Shown here in pieces: positions 27,366 to 36,800 of a stretch of 64,000 bases of DNA. Made by a program: the position numbers and the translations under genes. The DNA comes from Rhizobium binae. GTDB taxonomy: Bacteria > Pseudomonadota > Alphaproteobacteria > Rhizobiales > Rhizobiaceae. Location of the stretch: contig NZ_CP071605.1 of the NCBI RefSeq assembly GCF_017357225.1, positions 372,001 to 436,000 of the forward strand. The letters are read 5' to 3'. Numbering within the stretch: the stretch's first letter is position 1; the number at the start of each line of letters is the position of its first letter. Under the pieces are notes generated by a model. The model worked only from the letters and a program-made list of their open reading frames with translations. It searched no databases and was not told the origin of the DNA.

Positions 27366-28289
27366 TCAGTAGCCGCGGCTGCGATCGATCAGCCCGATCG
27401 GGTCAAGGCCCGCCCGATGCCGCTTGATATTGTCGATCACGGCCGCCGCAGCGGTTTCTGCTTGGGTGACGCTGGCAATATGCGGCGTCAGCAGGATTTG
27501 CGGATGGTTCCAGAAGGCGTGGCCCGCAGGCAGGGGCTCCGGATCGGTGACATCGACGACGGCGCCGGAGAGATGCCCCGCATTAAGCGCGTCGACGAGC
27601 GCCTGATGATCGAGCTGCGCGCCGCGGCCGACATGGACGAGTGCTGCGCCGGCCGGCAGCCTTGCGAAGAGCTCAGGATTGAGGAAGCCGCGGGTTTCCT
27701 CCGTCAGCGGTAGCAGGCAGACGAGAATGTCGGTGGTTGCAAGCAGGCTATTAAGTCCCTCGCCGCCGCTCAGGCATCTGACGCCGCCAATGGCGCGCGG
27801 ACTGCGGCTCCAGCCGGAAAGCGGAAAGCCGAAGGGTTGCAAACGTTCGAGCACCGCGCTTCCAAGTATGCCGAGCCCGAGCACGCCGATGCGGCGTTTT
27901 GCGGCCTGTACCGGCGCGATCGGCTGCCAGATCCCGCGTCGCTGCTGGTCGAGATATGCCGGCAGGTCGCGATGGAGCGCAAGGACGGCGAGTGTTGCAT
28001 ATTCCTGCATCATCCTGACGATCCCGTCCTCGACCATTCGCACCACCTTGACCCGTGCAGGCACGGCGTCGATGCGGAACTGGTCGATGCCGGCGCCGAT
28101 CGAGAACACGATTTCGAGATTGCTGTAACGCGCGAGATCGTCGGGCACGGTCCAGGTGATCAGGTAACGCACGGCCTCTGGTTCGACCGATGCCGGGTCC
28201 ATGGAAAAAGCGATATCGGGCAGTTCGCGCGCGAAAGCTTCGGCGAATGTGGCGCCGCGCTTAGCGTCGGAATTGAAGAGAAAGGTCAT
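27366..28289 (-). CDS. D-2-hydroxyacid dehydrogenase, GhrA-like
   Basis: 307 residues. The NAD(P) motif is [18 protein letters not shown] (about 135-152), with the following loop GWSRSPRA suggesting NADPH preference. The catalytic arginine is in [18 protein letters not shown], the glutamate in [14 protein letters not shown] and the histidine in [10 protein letters not shown]. The N-terminal part has the GhrA-type IGAGIDQF. It reduces glyoxylate, hydroxypyruvate or another 2-oxo acid. It is placed between the cupin and the ArgE-like deacylase (23-base gap) in one operon. Confidence 0.87.
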   Translation of the reverse strand: MTFLFNSDAKRGATFAEAFARELPDIAFSMDPASVEPEAVRYLITWTVPDDLARYSNLEIVFSIGAGIDQFRIDAVPARVKVVRMVEDGIVRMMQEYATLAVLALHRDLPAYLDQQRRGIWQPIAPVQAAKRRIGVLGLGILGSAVLERLQPFGFPLSGWSRSPRAIGGVRCLSGGEGLNSLLATTDILVCLLPLTEETRGFLNPELFARLPAGAALVHVGRGAQLDHQALVDALNAGHLSGAVVDVTDPEPLPAGHAFWNHPQILLTPHIASVTQAETAAAAVIDNIKRHRAGLDPIGLIDRSRGY

Positions 28290-28312
28290 TTCATCGGTTC
28301 CTCGATCTCAGG

Positions 28313-29437
28313 TCAGGCGGTGCAACGGCGGGCGAGGGCTTCGACCACTGCCCGGCAGGCCATGAGTTCGCTGGCGAGAATGAATTCGTCCGGCTTGTGG
28401 GCCCGGCCGATATCGCCCGGCCCGCAGATGATCGCGTCGATGCCGGCGCGCTGGAAAAGGCCGGCCTCGGTTCCGTAGCTGACGGCGGCGAGCGGCTCGA
28501 TGCCTGTCAGTTCGCCAAGCAGGCGGGCAAGCGGTGCATCGGCGGCAAGCGATAGGGCCGGATAGGCACTGAGGTCGCGCCATTCCACCTCGAAACCCAG
28601 TTGCGGCAGCGCCCCGGCTGCGGCCCGCAGCGGCGCCAGCAGCACGGCCGGGTCGACGCCGGAAATGGCTCTCGCCTCGAACTCGGCCTCGCAGATATCG
28701 GGAATGATGTTGACCGCCTGGCCACCCTTCAACGTGCCGACCTGAAGAGACGAATAGGGCGGCTCGAACACATCTTCGAATGGGCCGTGCGTCAGCCGGG
28801 CGGCCTCGGCATTGGCGCGAGCCAGGACGCCCGTCATGGCATGGATCGCGTTCAGTCCCTGGTCCGGGCGGGAGGAATGGCCGGACCGGCCCCTGACCGT
28901 CAGCCGGGCGGCGGCCTTGCCCTTGTGGGCGCGGATCGCCCGCATGCCGCTCGGCTCGCCGATGATCGCGCCAAGCGGCGGCGCACAGAGTTCCGGCAGG
29001 CGTGCGATCATGTGCGGGACGCCGCGGCAGCCGGCCTCCTCATCGTAGGAGAAGGCGAGGTGGACCGGCCGGTGGAGCTGTGTCGCCGCGAGCGCCGGGA
29101 CGGCGGCAAGAACGGCGGCCAGGAAGCCCTTCATGTCGGTGGCGCCGCGGCCGTAAAGGCGATCCGCTTCAGCGCGCAGGCGGAAGGGATCGCTGCTCCA
29201 GCCGGCCTCGGCTGCGGGCACCACATCCATATGGCCGGAGAGAATATAACCTGGCACTTCGACCGGTCCGATCGTCGCGAAGAGGTTGGACCGGTCACCC
29301 TCGGGGCCGGGAAGCTCGGTGGCGGCAATGCCGTGACTTTTAAGATAGTGGCGGATCCACGCAACGATCTCGCCGTTCGGCGTACCAACGACGGAGGGAA
29401 AGCTGACCAGCCTTTCGAGAATTTCAATAGCCTGCAT
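28313..29437 (-). CDS. M20 metallopeptidase, acetylornithine deacetylase (ArgE) type
   Basis: 374 residues of the M20/ArgE-DapE family. Metal site motifs: ILSGHMDVVPA (about 66-76; His and Asp), GRGATDMKGFLA (about 96-107; bridging Asp), AFSYDEEAGCRG (about 128-139; the two Glu) and the final histidine in GRAHKPDEF near the C-terminus. The dimerisation insert runs through HKGKAAARLTVRGRSGHSSRPDQGLNAI. It removes an acyl group from an N-acyl amino acid; given the location it may act on a catabolic N-acyl compound rather than in arginine synthesis. The ATG at 29437 gives the standard start. It is the first gene of the minus-strand operon, with a 265-base gap to the divergent GNAT gene. Confidence 0.88.
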   Translation of the reverse strand: MQAIEILERLVSFPSVVGTPNGEIVAWIRHYLKSHGIAATELPGPEGDRSNLFATIGPVEVPGYILSGHMDVVPAAEAGWSSDPFRLRAEADRLYGRGATDMKGFLAAVLAAVPALAATQLHRPVHLAFSYDEEAGCRGVPHMIARLPELCAPPLGAIIGEPSGMRAIRAHKGKAAARLTVRGRSGHSSRPDQGLNAIHAMTGVLARANAEAARLTHGPFEDVFEPPYSSLQVGTLKGGQAVNIIPDICEAEFEARAISGVDPAVLLAPLRAAAGALPQLGFEVEWRDLSAYPALSLAADAPLARLLGELTGIEPLAAVSYGTEAGLFQRAGIDAIICGPGDIGRAHKPDEFILASELMACRAVVEALARRCTA

Positions 29438-29649
29438 GGGCGTCCTCACGGCGCTGGATGTCGGGTGCAACCGGGCTCGTGCGGTCAACGGCGCCGTCGG
29501 CCGGTCGGGGTCTGGCCAATGACTATAGAGACCGGCCCTGGCTTTATTTGCCGAAAGTGCCTCGGATTTGGTCGATTGTTGTGTTTGCGCGGGCCTCGCC
29601 AGTGAATTGTATCGCTCGATCCGTCCTATTCTCGATAAAGGAGTTCTCC

Positions 29650-29706
29650 GTGTGGCGGCTTTCGCTGAAGGACTTCGCCAGAAATGTGGTAGGAGGGCAG
29701 GAGTGA
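29650..29706 (+). CDS. Putative 18-residue leader ORF coupled to the GNAT gene
   Basis: AAAGGAG at 29637-29643 stands 6 bases before a GTG at 29650; the frame runs 18 codons (beginning VWRLSLKDFARN) to a TGA at 29704-29706. That stop overlaps the GTG start of the GNAT gene at 29703 as GTGA, and the GNAT ribosome-binding site AGGAGG lies inside this small frame. The geometry fits translational coupling. It could be chance; no homologue is known to me. Confidence 0.4.
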   Translation: MWRLSLKDFARNVVGGQE

Positions 29707-30605
29707 GCGGACCGACATCCGAATCCAGGTTTGTCGACAGTTTCGAGACGCGCATTTCCGACATCGACAGCGTCGATATCGATAAGCTGCACGCGCTCTC
29801 AATGTCAGTCGCCTGGCCGCACCGCCGGGAAGATTGGCAATTCTTGCGCGAGTTCGGCCAGGGCATCGCGGCGGTGGATGAAATCGGCCGCATCCTGGGC
29901 TCAGCGATGTGGTTTCCCTATGACGGCCGATTCGCCACGATCGGCATGGTCGTCACCTCGCCGCGCCTGCAGGCCAATGGCGCCGGGCAATGGCTGATGG
30001 GCCACGCGCTCGATCAGGTCGCCGGGCGCAACCTTGGGCTGAACGCGACGCGGGCGGCGCGACGCCTCTATCTGTCCCTCGGTTTTGTTCAGGAGGCGCC
30101 TGTCTTCCAATGCCAGGGCGAAGCGATCTTGCCGCCGGATGTGGAACTGCCGCCAGGTGCGGAGGTGCGGGGAGTGGAAGCCGATGACCTGGAGGCGATC
30201 GCGACATTGGATCGTTTGGCCTTCGGTGCGGACCGCAGGCTGCTCCTGTCTCGGCTCCTTGCCAATTCCAAAGGTGTCGTCCTGATCCGCGCCGGCCGGA
30301 TCGAAGCCTTCTCGCTTTGCCGGAGGTTCGGGCGCGGCCATGTCATCGGTCCGGTCGTGGCAGGCAATGACGCAGACGCGATCGCCGTCGTTCATCCGCA
30401 TGCGATCGAGCATGCGGGAGCATTTCTTCGCCTCGACACGCGCGAAAAAGGCGGCACATTTGCCGATTTCCTCTCCCGCTGCGGCCTTCCCATTTTTGAT
30501 ATCGTGACGACCATGTCGCTGGGTTACCCTTGGCTGCCGGTTCCGGGACGGCGCGGGACGCACGAGCCGAAGACCTATGCTCTCGTCAGCCAGGCGCTTG
30601 GCTAA
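29703..30605 (+). CDS. GNAT-family acetyltransferase, paralogue of the 14.6 kb gene
   Basis: 300 residues. The GNAT part holds FATIGMVVTSPRLQANGAGQWLMG, with the acetyl-CoA loop weakened to LQANGAGQW, and LYLSLGF. The C-terminal half shares FGADRRLLL, CRRFGRGHVIGPVVAGN, FLRLDTRE and a final YALVSQALG with the protein at 14597-15433 (which ends FALANQALG). The GTG at 29703 is supported by an AGGAGG site 6 bases upstream; earlier in-frame starts lack one. It is divergent from the ArgE-like operon. Its stop is one base from that of the convergent small gene. Confidence 0.85.
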   Translation: MSGPTSESRFVDSFETRISDIDSVDIDKLHALSMSVAWPHRREDWQFLREFGQGIAAVDEIGRILGSAMWFPYDGRFATIGMVVTSPRLQANGAGQWLMGHALDQVAGRNLGLNATRAARRLYLSLGFVQEAPVFQCQGEAILPPDVELPPGAEVRGVEADDLEAIATLDRLAFGADRRLLLSRLLANSKGVVLIRAGRIEAFSLCRRFGRGHVIGPVVAGNDADAIAVVHPHAIEHAGAFLRLDTREKGGTFADFLSRCGLPIFDIVTTMSLGYPWLPVPGRRGTHEPKTYALVSQALG

Positions 30606-30606
30606 T

Positions 30607-30876
30607 CTAGGCGCCCGGACAGACGGGCAGCGATGCCAGAGCCTGAGCGCGCTCGCATTCGTGCCGGAACGAGCGATATTGCCAAAAACCGTCCGGAGAT
30701 TCGCGCCGGTATACGGTCTCGAGCCAGTAGATGGTGTCGTCGACCGGCAAGACGGGATGCCAGGCATACCACTCCGTCCAGATCCTTCCTGTCGGTTCCC
30801 TGTCCGTGATCGTTGCCCACCTGCTCATCGGTGACCTCGAAAATCTCTGCGGTGTCTTCCGGAGGTCGTGGCGCAT
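30607..30876 (-). CDS. Small conserved-looking protein of unknown function
   Basis: 89 residues, tryptophan- and tyrosine-rich: RWATITDREPTGRIWTEWYAW, then DDTIYWLETVYRRES and DGFWQYRSFRHE. Composition is unlike a random shadow frame. The ATG at 30876 has a GGAGAGG site upstream; an internal ATG at 30828 is possible. No signal peptide or membrane helix. I do not recognise the family. Confidence 0.55.
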   Translation of the reverse strand: MRHDLRKTPQRFSRSPMSRWATITDREPTGRIWTEWYAWHPVLPVDDTIYWLETVYRRESPDGFWQYRSFRHECERAQALASLPVCPGA

Positions 30877-31141
30877 GGAACACCTCTCCGGTTCCCCCGA
30901 ACGCGCAATTATCGTTCGACGAGTGAGAATAACAGCAAGGCACCGTTCTTCAACAGAGATGATGTGGCTGGGTCGGCGATTGTTCTGCGGCCCCGGTCTC
31001 AACGCAGTGCCCCGTTGCAATTTGAGCCCCGAAAGCGTGCGTTGGCTTTGCTGACGAATGATCTTCGTCTCTGGATGCAGCGCCTCGACCGGCATTTCGA
31101 CATTGGGGAAGGCGACGCGTTTAATCGCCGCAGGTCTTCGC

Positions 31142-31453
31142 TCAGTTGATCGAACGCAGTCCGAGATAGGCCGCCAGACTGACCGCCGAGATCGCAATCG
31201 TCAGCTTGGATCTGCCGTCGTCGAACATCGCCGCCAAAAGAAGGCCGAGCATCAGGATGGCTGATTTCGCCCAAAGTTCCTGGTCGGAGATGGTGAAAGC
31301 GATCGTCGCCAGAAAGACTGTGCTGGCGACCATCGTTGCAGGAGCGGACTTCTCCGCCAGATCGCCGCTCGGGAAATAGGGCAGGAGAAATCGCCGCATG
31401 CTCAGGCCCGAGGCGACGCCTAGAAGAAGACAGGTCAAGACAAGATGCAACAT
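31142..31453 (-). CDS. Small membrane protein of unknown function
   Basis: 103 residues with about three hydrophobic segments (LHLVLTCLLLGVASGLSM, TMVASTVFLATIAFTI, SAILMLGLLLAAMF) and a fourth weaker one near the end. The ATG at 31453 is used; its ribosome-binding site is weak, and the frame is open for 23 more codons. It is divergent from the LysR-family gene, 257 bases away, so it might be that regulator's target. Function unknown. Confidence 0.55.
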   Translation of the reverse strand: MLHLVLTCLLLGVASGLSMRRFLLPYFPSGDLAEKSAPATMVASTVFLATIAFTISDQELWAKSAILMLGLLLAAMFDDGRSKLTIAISAVSLAAYLGLRSIN

Positions 31454-31710
31454 GAGGCCGTCGCCGATCGATCTGCAGGTGGAATCGTGGAAGCAAGCGG
31501 CGTGCCAGCTGAAAACCTTCAAGTCTTCGTCCGATAACGATAGTGGCGGGCTCCGCTTGGCTATTTCCTCGGCGTCACGATCCTTTTTTCGGCAGGCGTA
31601 CCGGCCTCGCTCGATCCGCCAAATTATGTCGCATTACGACTTGAGCTGTGGGGATGGTTTCTATATGCAGAATTACCCATCAGTTTAATTCCGGAAACGA
31701 GATCTTTTCA

Positions 31711-32616
31711 TTGGACCTTTCGTCAATCGAAATATTCCTTGCCGTTGCCAGCGATTGCAGCGTGACGAAGGCGGCCAAAGCCGTCGGACGAGTGCCGTCG
31801 AACGTGACGACGCGCATCCAGCAATTGGAGGAGGATCTTGGCGTCGCCCTCTTCAGCCGTGACGCCAAGAAGATGACGTTGACGCGGGAAGGCGAGACGT
31901 TTCTCACCTATGCCAACAGGCTTATGGCACTTGCGCTTGAAGCGCGCCAGGCCGTGCGGCCTCTTGCTCCATCCGGTACATTGCGGGTCGGCACGATGGA
32001 GAGCACGGCGGCGAGCCGCCTGCCCGCGGCGCTGACGCAGTTCAACCAGATGTGGCCTGATGTGTCGCTGCATCTGACGATGGGTGCGTCCCGCGATCTC
32101 GCCCGCGATGTTCTGACCGACGCACTGGATTGCGCCTTGATCGCCCGACCGCCAAAGACGATGCGCGAGGATGACCTGGATTTCGATGCCGAACTCAAGG
32201 CGCTGGAGATGGAGACGGTCTTCGTCGAAGATCTGTTGATCGTGCTGCCGTCGGGACATCCCGCCATCAAATCCGCCGCTGACCTGCGTGTCGGAGCGCT
32301 CGCCGCTTTGGAGCCTGGCTGCACCTATCGCAGGATCGCCGAAAGCTGGGCGCGCAAATCGAGTGACCTGCCGACGAGCGAGCTCGGCTCCTACCACGCG
32401 ATCCTGGCGAGCGTTGCGACCGGCAATACCGCGGGTGTGATGCCGAAATCCGTGCTCGACCTCATGCACTGGCCGACTACTGTCCAGACTCATCAGCTCG
32501 GCCAGGTCGAGACGCTGCTGGTCTACCGTAGGGATAGCCGCCCCAGCGCCTTTAGCGCCTTCCACGAAGTACTCAGCACTAAAAAAGGCAGAGACATCAG
32601 ACCGGCGACGAACTAG
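31711..32616 (+). CDS. LysR-family regulator, PtrR-like subgroup
   Basis: 301 residues from a TTG start. The sequence LDLSSIEIFLAVASDCSVTKAAKAVGRVPSNVTTRIQQLE is the LysR helix-turn-helix, and the VPSNVTTRI recognition helix is characteristic of the E. coli PtrR (YneJ) subgroup linked to putrescine use. The effector domain begins near TLRVGTMESTAASRLP. I chose the TTG at 31711, preceded by GGAAACGAG, because homologues begin right at MDL; an ATG at 31654 and a GTG at 31648 are in frame. E. coli yneJ neighbours a succinate-semialdehyde dehydrogenase gene; here gabD and amine genes lie 2-9 kb away. Confidence 0.85.
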   Translation: MDLSSIEIFLAVASDCSVTKAAKAVGRVPSNVTTRIQQLEEDLGVALFSRDAKKMTLTREGETFLTYANRLMALALEARQAVRPLAPSGTLRVGTMESTAASRLPAALTQFNQMWPDVSLHLTMGASRDLARDVLTDALDCALIARPPKTMREDDLDFDAELKALEMETVFVEDLLIVLPSGHPAIKSAADLRVGALAALEPGCTYRRIAESWARKSSDLPTSELGSYHAILASVATGNTAGVMPKSVLDLMHWPTTVQTHQLGQVETLLVYRRDSRPSAFSAFHEVLSTKKGRDIRPATN

Positions 32617-32674
32617 CCTCTGCGTCCTCCTCCTTTGCCCTGCCAGACAATCCTCGCTCATAATTGGTCTTCGC

Positions 32675-33805
32675 ATGCAATATCCCGTTTCCCCGAAAGT
32701 GGGGCCGAGCCGTTTTCGCCGCTTTCGCCTGTTTTCGCCCATCCTGGCCGGAGCGACGTTACGAGAGCGGTTGATCGCCTGTTTCGGTGCGTTGCTGGGC
32801 ATCGGTCTCACCGGCGTCATCAGCGGCTATCTGTTCGGCCAGGGGCCGCATCTCCCCCTGATCGTTGCACCGATGGGAGCTTCGGCAGTACTGCTTTTTG
32901 CGGTGCCGGCAAGCCCGCTGGCGCAGCCATGGTCGATTATCGGCGGCAATACCATTTCCGCGATGATGGGCATCATTGCCGCATATTTCATTCGTGATCC
33001 GATCATCGCAACCGGCGTCGGAGTTTCACTGGCAATCGGCGCGATGTCGTTCACGCGATCGCTCCATCCTCCGGGAGGGGCTGCGGCGCTGACCGCGGTG
33101 CTCGGCGGTCCCGTCGTTGCCGGCTGGGGATTCCTTTTTCCCTTCGTGCCCGTCGCCCTGAACTCCTGTATTCTCGTCGCACTTGGACTGCTGTTCCACA
33201 AGCTTTCCAAGCGGAATTATCCGCATGTCGTGCCGAAGCCGGCGGAGAATACCCATCAGACGATCGACCTGCCGTCTGCGGTGCGGGTGGGCTTTCGCGA
33301 GGAGGATGTCGACGCTGCCCTGGAAGCGCTCGATGAAACCTTCGATATCGACCGTGCCGATCTTGGGCGGCTGCTGCAGCAGGTCGAGCTGCAGGCCGCC
33401 ATCCGCTCGAACGCCAAGATCAGCTGTGCCGACATCATGTCGCGCGACGTCATCGCCATCGGGGAAACGTCGGAACCGGACGCCGCACGACATCTTCTCC
33501 TCAAGCATAATATCCGCACCTTGCCCGTGAAGGATCCGGAGGGCCGTCTGGTCGGCACCGTCGGCCTCAGGGAATTGTTTGCGAGAGGCGATACGATCGC
33601 CCATGCGCTTTCCAGGCCGGAGGTGGCGAGAGCCTCCGATGCCGCTCTGTCGCTGCTGCCCGTTCTGACGGATGGGCGTACGCATGCCGTCATCATTATC
33701 GATGATGATCACAGGATCCTCGGCCTGATATCACAGACCGATCTCCTGAGCGCCGTGGCGCGGCTGCTGCCGAACGACCGCGACGCGATCGCGGCCGTGG
33801 CGTAA
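32675..33805 (+). CDS. HPP-family membrane protein with C-terminal CBS pair
   Basis: 376 residues. The first half is an HPP-family membrane domain with four or five helices (LIACFGALLGIGLTGVISGY, LIVAPMGASAVLLFAVP, GNTISAMMGIIAAYF) and the signature SLHPPGGAAALTAVLGG (about 128-144). The second half holds two CBS repeats (ADIMSRDVIAIGETSEPDAARHLL and VLTDGRTHAVIIIDDDHRILGLISQTDLLSAV). Some HPP proteins have been tied to nitrite transport in plastids and cyanobacteria; whether this one transports anything is unknown. CBS pairs bind adenine nucleotides, so an energy-responsive gate is a fair guess. It appears monocistronic. Confidence 0.85.
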   Translation: MQYPVSPKVGPSRFRRFRLFSPILAGATLRERLIACFGALLGIGLTGVISGYLFGQGPHLPLIVAPMGASAVLLFAVPASPLAQPWSIIGGNTISAMMGIIAAYFIRDPIIATGVGVSLAIGAMSFTRSLHPPGGAAALTAVLGGPVVAGWGFLFPFVPVALNSCILVALGLLFHKLSKRNYPHVVPKPAENTHQTIDLPSAVRVGFREEDVDAALEALDETFDIDRADLGRLLQQVELQAAIRSNAKISCADIMSRDVIAIGETSEPDAARHLLLKHNIRTLPVKDPEGRLVGTVGLRELFARGDTIAHALSRPEVARASDAALSLLPVLTDGRTHAVIIIDDDHRILGLISQTDLLSAVARLLPNDRDAIAAVA

Positions 33806-33865
33806 ACTCGCGAAGCGGCTCGGCTATCGCCGGCCGGTCTTGCGTCGCAGCAACTGACTTCGTCG

Positions 33866-36800
33866 TCAGCTCGTGGGAGCTGCCGTGTGTGACTGCCGGA
33901 TTTCGGCGTTTTCAGACACGATCCCGGCGATGACCTGGAGCGGATGAGGCATCCGCCTTCCGTCGATTTCCTTCACCTGGGAGCGGCAGGAATATCCTGT
34001 CGCCATAAGGATATCGGCATCGCCAGCCGCATCGAGCTCCGGTTTCCAGCTCAGCGTGTAGAGGCGCTCGGCGATCGGCCGGTTGCGGGCCTCGTGTCCG
34101 AAGGTGCCGGCCATGCCGCAGCAACCGGTTTGCGCTGCCTGAAGATCGACGCCGAGGCTATTGAACACCTTTTGCCATTGTGCGACGGAGGCCGGCGCAT
34201 TGGTGCGTTCGGTGCAATGAGCCATCAATCGGAAGCTGCTGCCCTTGATGACGGAAGGCGAAGCGGTAAGCCGCTCGAGGTTGGCGGCGAGCCATTCCTG
34301 TGGAAGCAGGACCGTCGCTTTCAGCAATCCCTCATATTCGCTGCGGAAGGCGAGGGTCATGGACGGATCGAGCCCGACCAGCACCACGCCGGTTTCATCC
34401 AGTCGCTGGAGATAACGCGCGGTCCGCTTTGCCGCAGCCTCGAAACGTCCGAGATAGCCATGGACATGCAGCGCTTTGCCATTGACGTGGGACGCTGAAA
34501 GAAAGGGCGTCAGTCCCATTTTCCGGGCGAGCCCGATGGCTGCGAGCGCGACATCGGGATCGAAATAGGCGGTAAAGGCGTCGGCGACGAAAACCACGCT
34601 CCGCTGCCTTTCCTGCGGCGACAGGGCTTCGATCGAATGCGGCTTCGCAACCGGCACGTCGAGGCGAGCCGCTTCCTTTGCGAGCGAGATCTGCGGTAGG
34701 CGCGGCAGGGAGGTCAGTCCGGTCATGCGCATTATCATTCTGCCGGCGGGCGTGCCCACGACCAGGTTATAGGCCGGCCGAATGCGCCGGACCAGCGGCA
34801 GGGTGGTCTCGATCGCCGCGACCAGCGGGTCCTTCAGCGGACGGAGATAACGTCCATAATAGAGTTCCAGAAATTTGGAACGGAAGGCCGGCACGCTGAC
34901 CTTCACCGGACACTGCCCCGCGCAGGCCTTGCAGGCCAGACACGTATCCATCGCCGCGCGCACCTCGTGGGAAAAGTCATCCCGGTTTGCCGGGTTCAGC
35001 GAGTTGAAGGCGCGCCGTGCCAGGCTGGCGAGTGGCGTGCTCCGCCGCAGGCGCGTTGCCTCCCGACGGGGATCGATCCCTTTTTCGGCAAGCAGCCTCA
35101 GCCATTCCCGCATCAGTGCAGCACGGCCCTTGGGTGAAAGGCGCCGGTCGCGCGTCGCCTTGTAAGACGGGCACATCGGGCTGGTTTCGTCGAAATCGAA
35201 ACAGGCGCCGTTGCCGTTGCAATAGGCGGCGTTGTCGAAGGCGGAGCGGATCTCATTGCCGATGATGCGGTCGGTATCTCCCCGCAATGGAAGATCGTCG
35301 ATCTTCGTCAGCGTCTCGGCAGAGGGAGTTGCGATCTTGCCCGGATTGAGGCGATTCTCGGGATCGAAAGCCCGCTTGATCTCCTGCAGACTGGGATAAA
35401 GATCGCCGAAAAATTCCGGCACATATTCCGACCGCACGCCCTTGCCGTGCTCGCCCCAGAGCACGCCGCCATATCTGCGGGTGAGGGCCACGACGGCGTC
35501 GCTGATCTCGCGCACCAGCCTGATATGGTCGTCGCGGGTGAGGTCGAGCGCCGGCCGCACGTGCAGGACGCCGGCATCGACGTGGCCGAACATGCCGTAG
35601 GAAAGGCCGGCGCCATCGAGAAGCGCGCGGAACTCGCGAATATAGGCCGCGAGGTTTTCCGGCGGCACGGCGGTATCCTCGACGAAGGCGACGGGTCTGA
35701 CCGACCCTTCCACGTTTCCGAGCAGACCGACCGCGCGCTTGCGCATCGACCAGATCGCCTCGACGTCGGCATGGCCCCGGGCGATCGTATAGCCGGCATG
35801 GCGCGCATTGGCGCCCATGTCGAGCGCGGCGGTCACGTCCGCAAGCTTGCGCTCGAGTTCGTCTTCATCGTCGGCCAGCACTTCGGCGATGTTGATGCCG
35901 CTGGTCACGCTGCCCGGATCGTCGGGAAAGAAGCGGGCGATGCCGGTCCAGACGATATCGCTCTTCGCCAGGCCGAGCACTGTCTCGTCGACCGTTTCCA
36001 CCGAGGCGACCTTCAGCGCCACGAGGTCGCGCGCGTCCTCCAGGGCGGTGTTGAAGTCCTCGTAGCGGATGTTGATCAGCGCCGCATGGGTGGGGATCGG
36101 CAGAAGGTTGAGCTCGGCTTCGGCGATCATCGCCAGCGTTCCCTCCGAGCCACAGAGAACGGCGTTGAGGTCGAAGCATCCGTCGCCGCGCCTGATATGG
36201 GCGAGGTCGTAGCCGGTCATGTAGCGGTTGAGCTTCGGAAAGATCTCGGCGATCCGCTCGTGCTTCTCCCGCGCGATCCGTTCGACCGTCCTGTGGATAT
36301 CGCCGACGCGGTCTTCGCGCGCGACGATCGCTGCGAGCGCCTCTGGGTCGAGCGGACGCGACCAGAAATCGGACCCGTCCATAAGGACGATGCGCAATCC
36401 GAGGACGTGGTTGCTGGTCTTCCCGTAGAGGCATGAACCCTGGCCGCAGGCATCGGTGGAAATCATGCCGCCGATGGTGGCGCGGTTGGAGGTGGAAAGT
36501 TCGGGCGCGAAGAACAGGCCGTAAGGCTTCAGGGCCCGGTTCAACTCATCCTTGACAACGCCAGCTTGGACACGCGCAACCCCGCGAACGGGATCGATGT
36601 CGAGAATGGAGGTCATGTGCCGCGAACAATCCACCACGACCCCCGATGTCAGGGACTGACCGTTTGTGCCGGTGCCACCGCCGCGCGGCGCGATACTTAT
36701 CCCTTTGAAGGCTGGTTCCGCCAGCACGACCGCCACGACCTGCAGGTCCTGAACGCTTCTGGGAAAAAGGACCCCGGTCGGTTCGACCTGATAGATTGAA

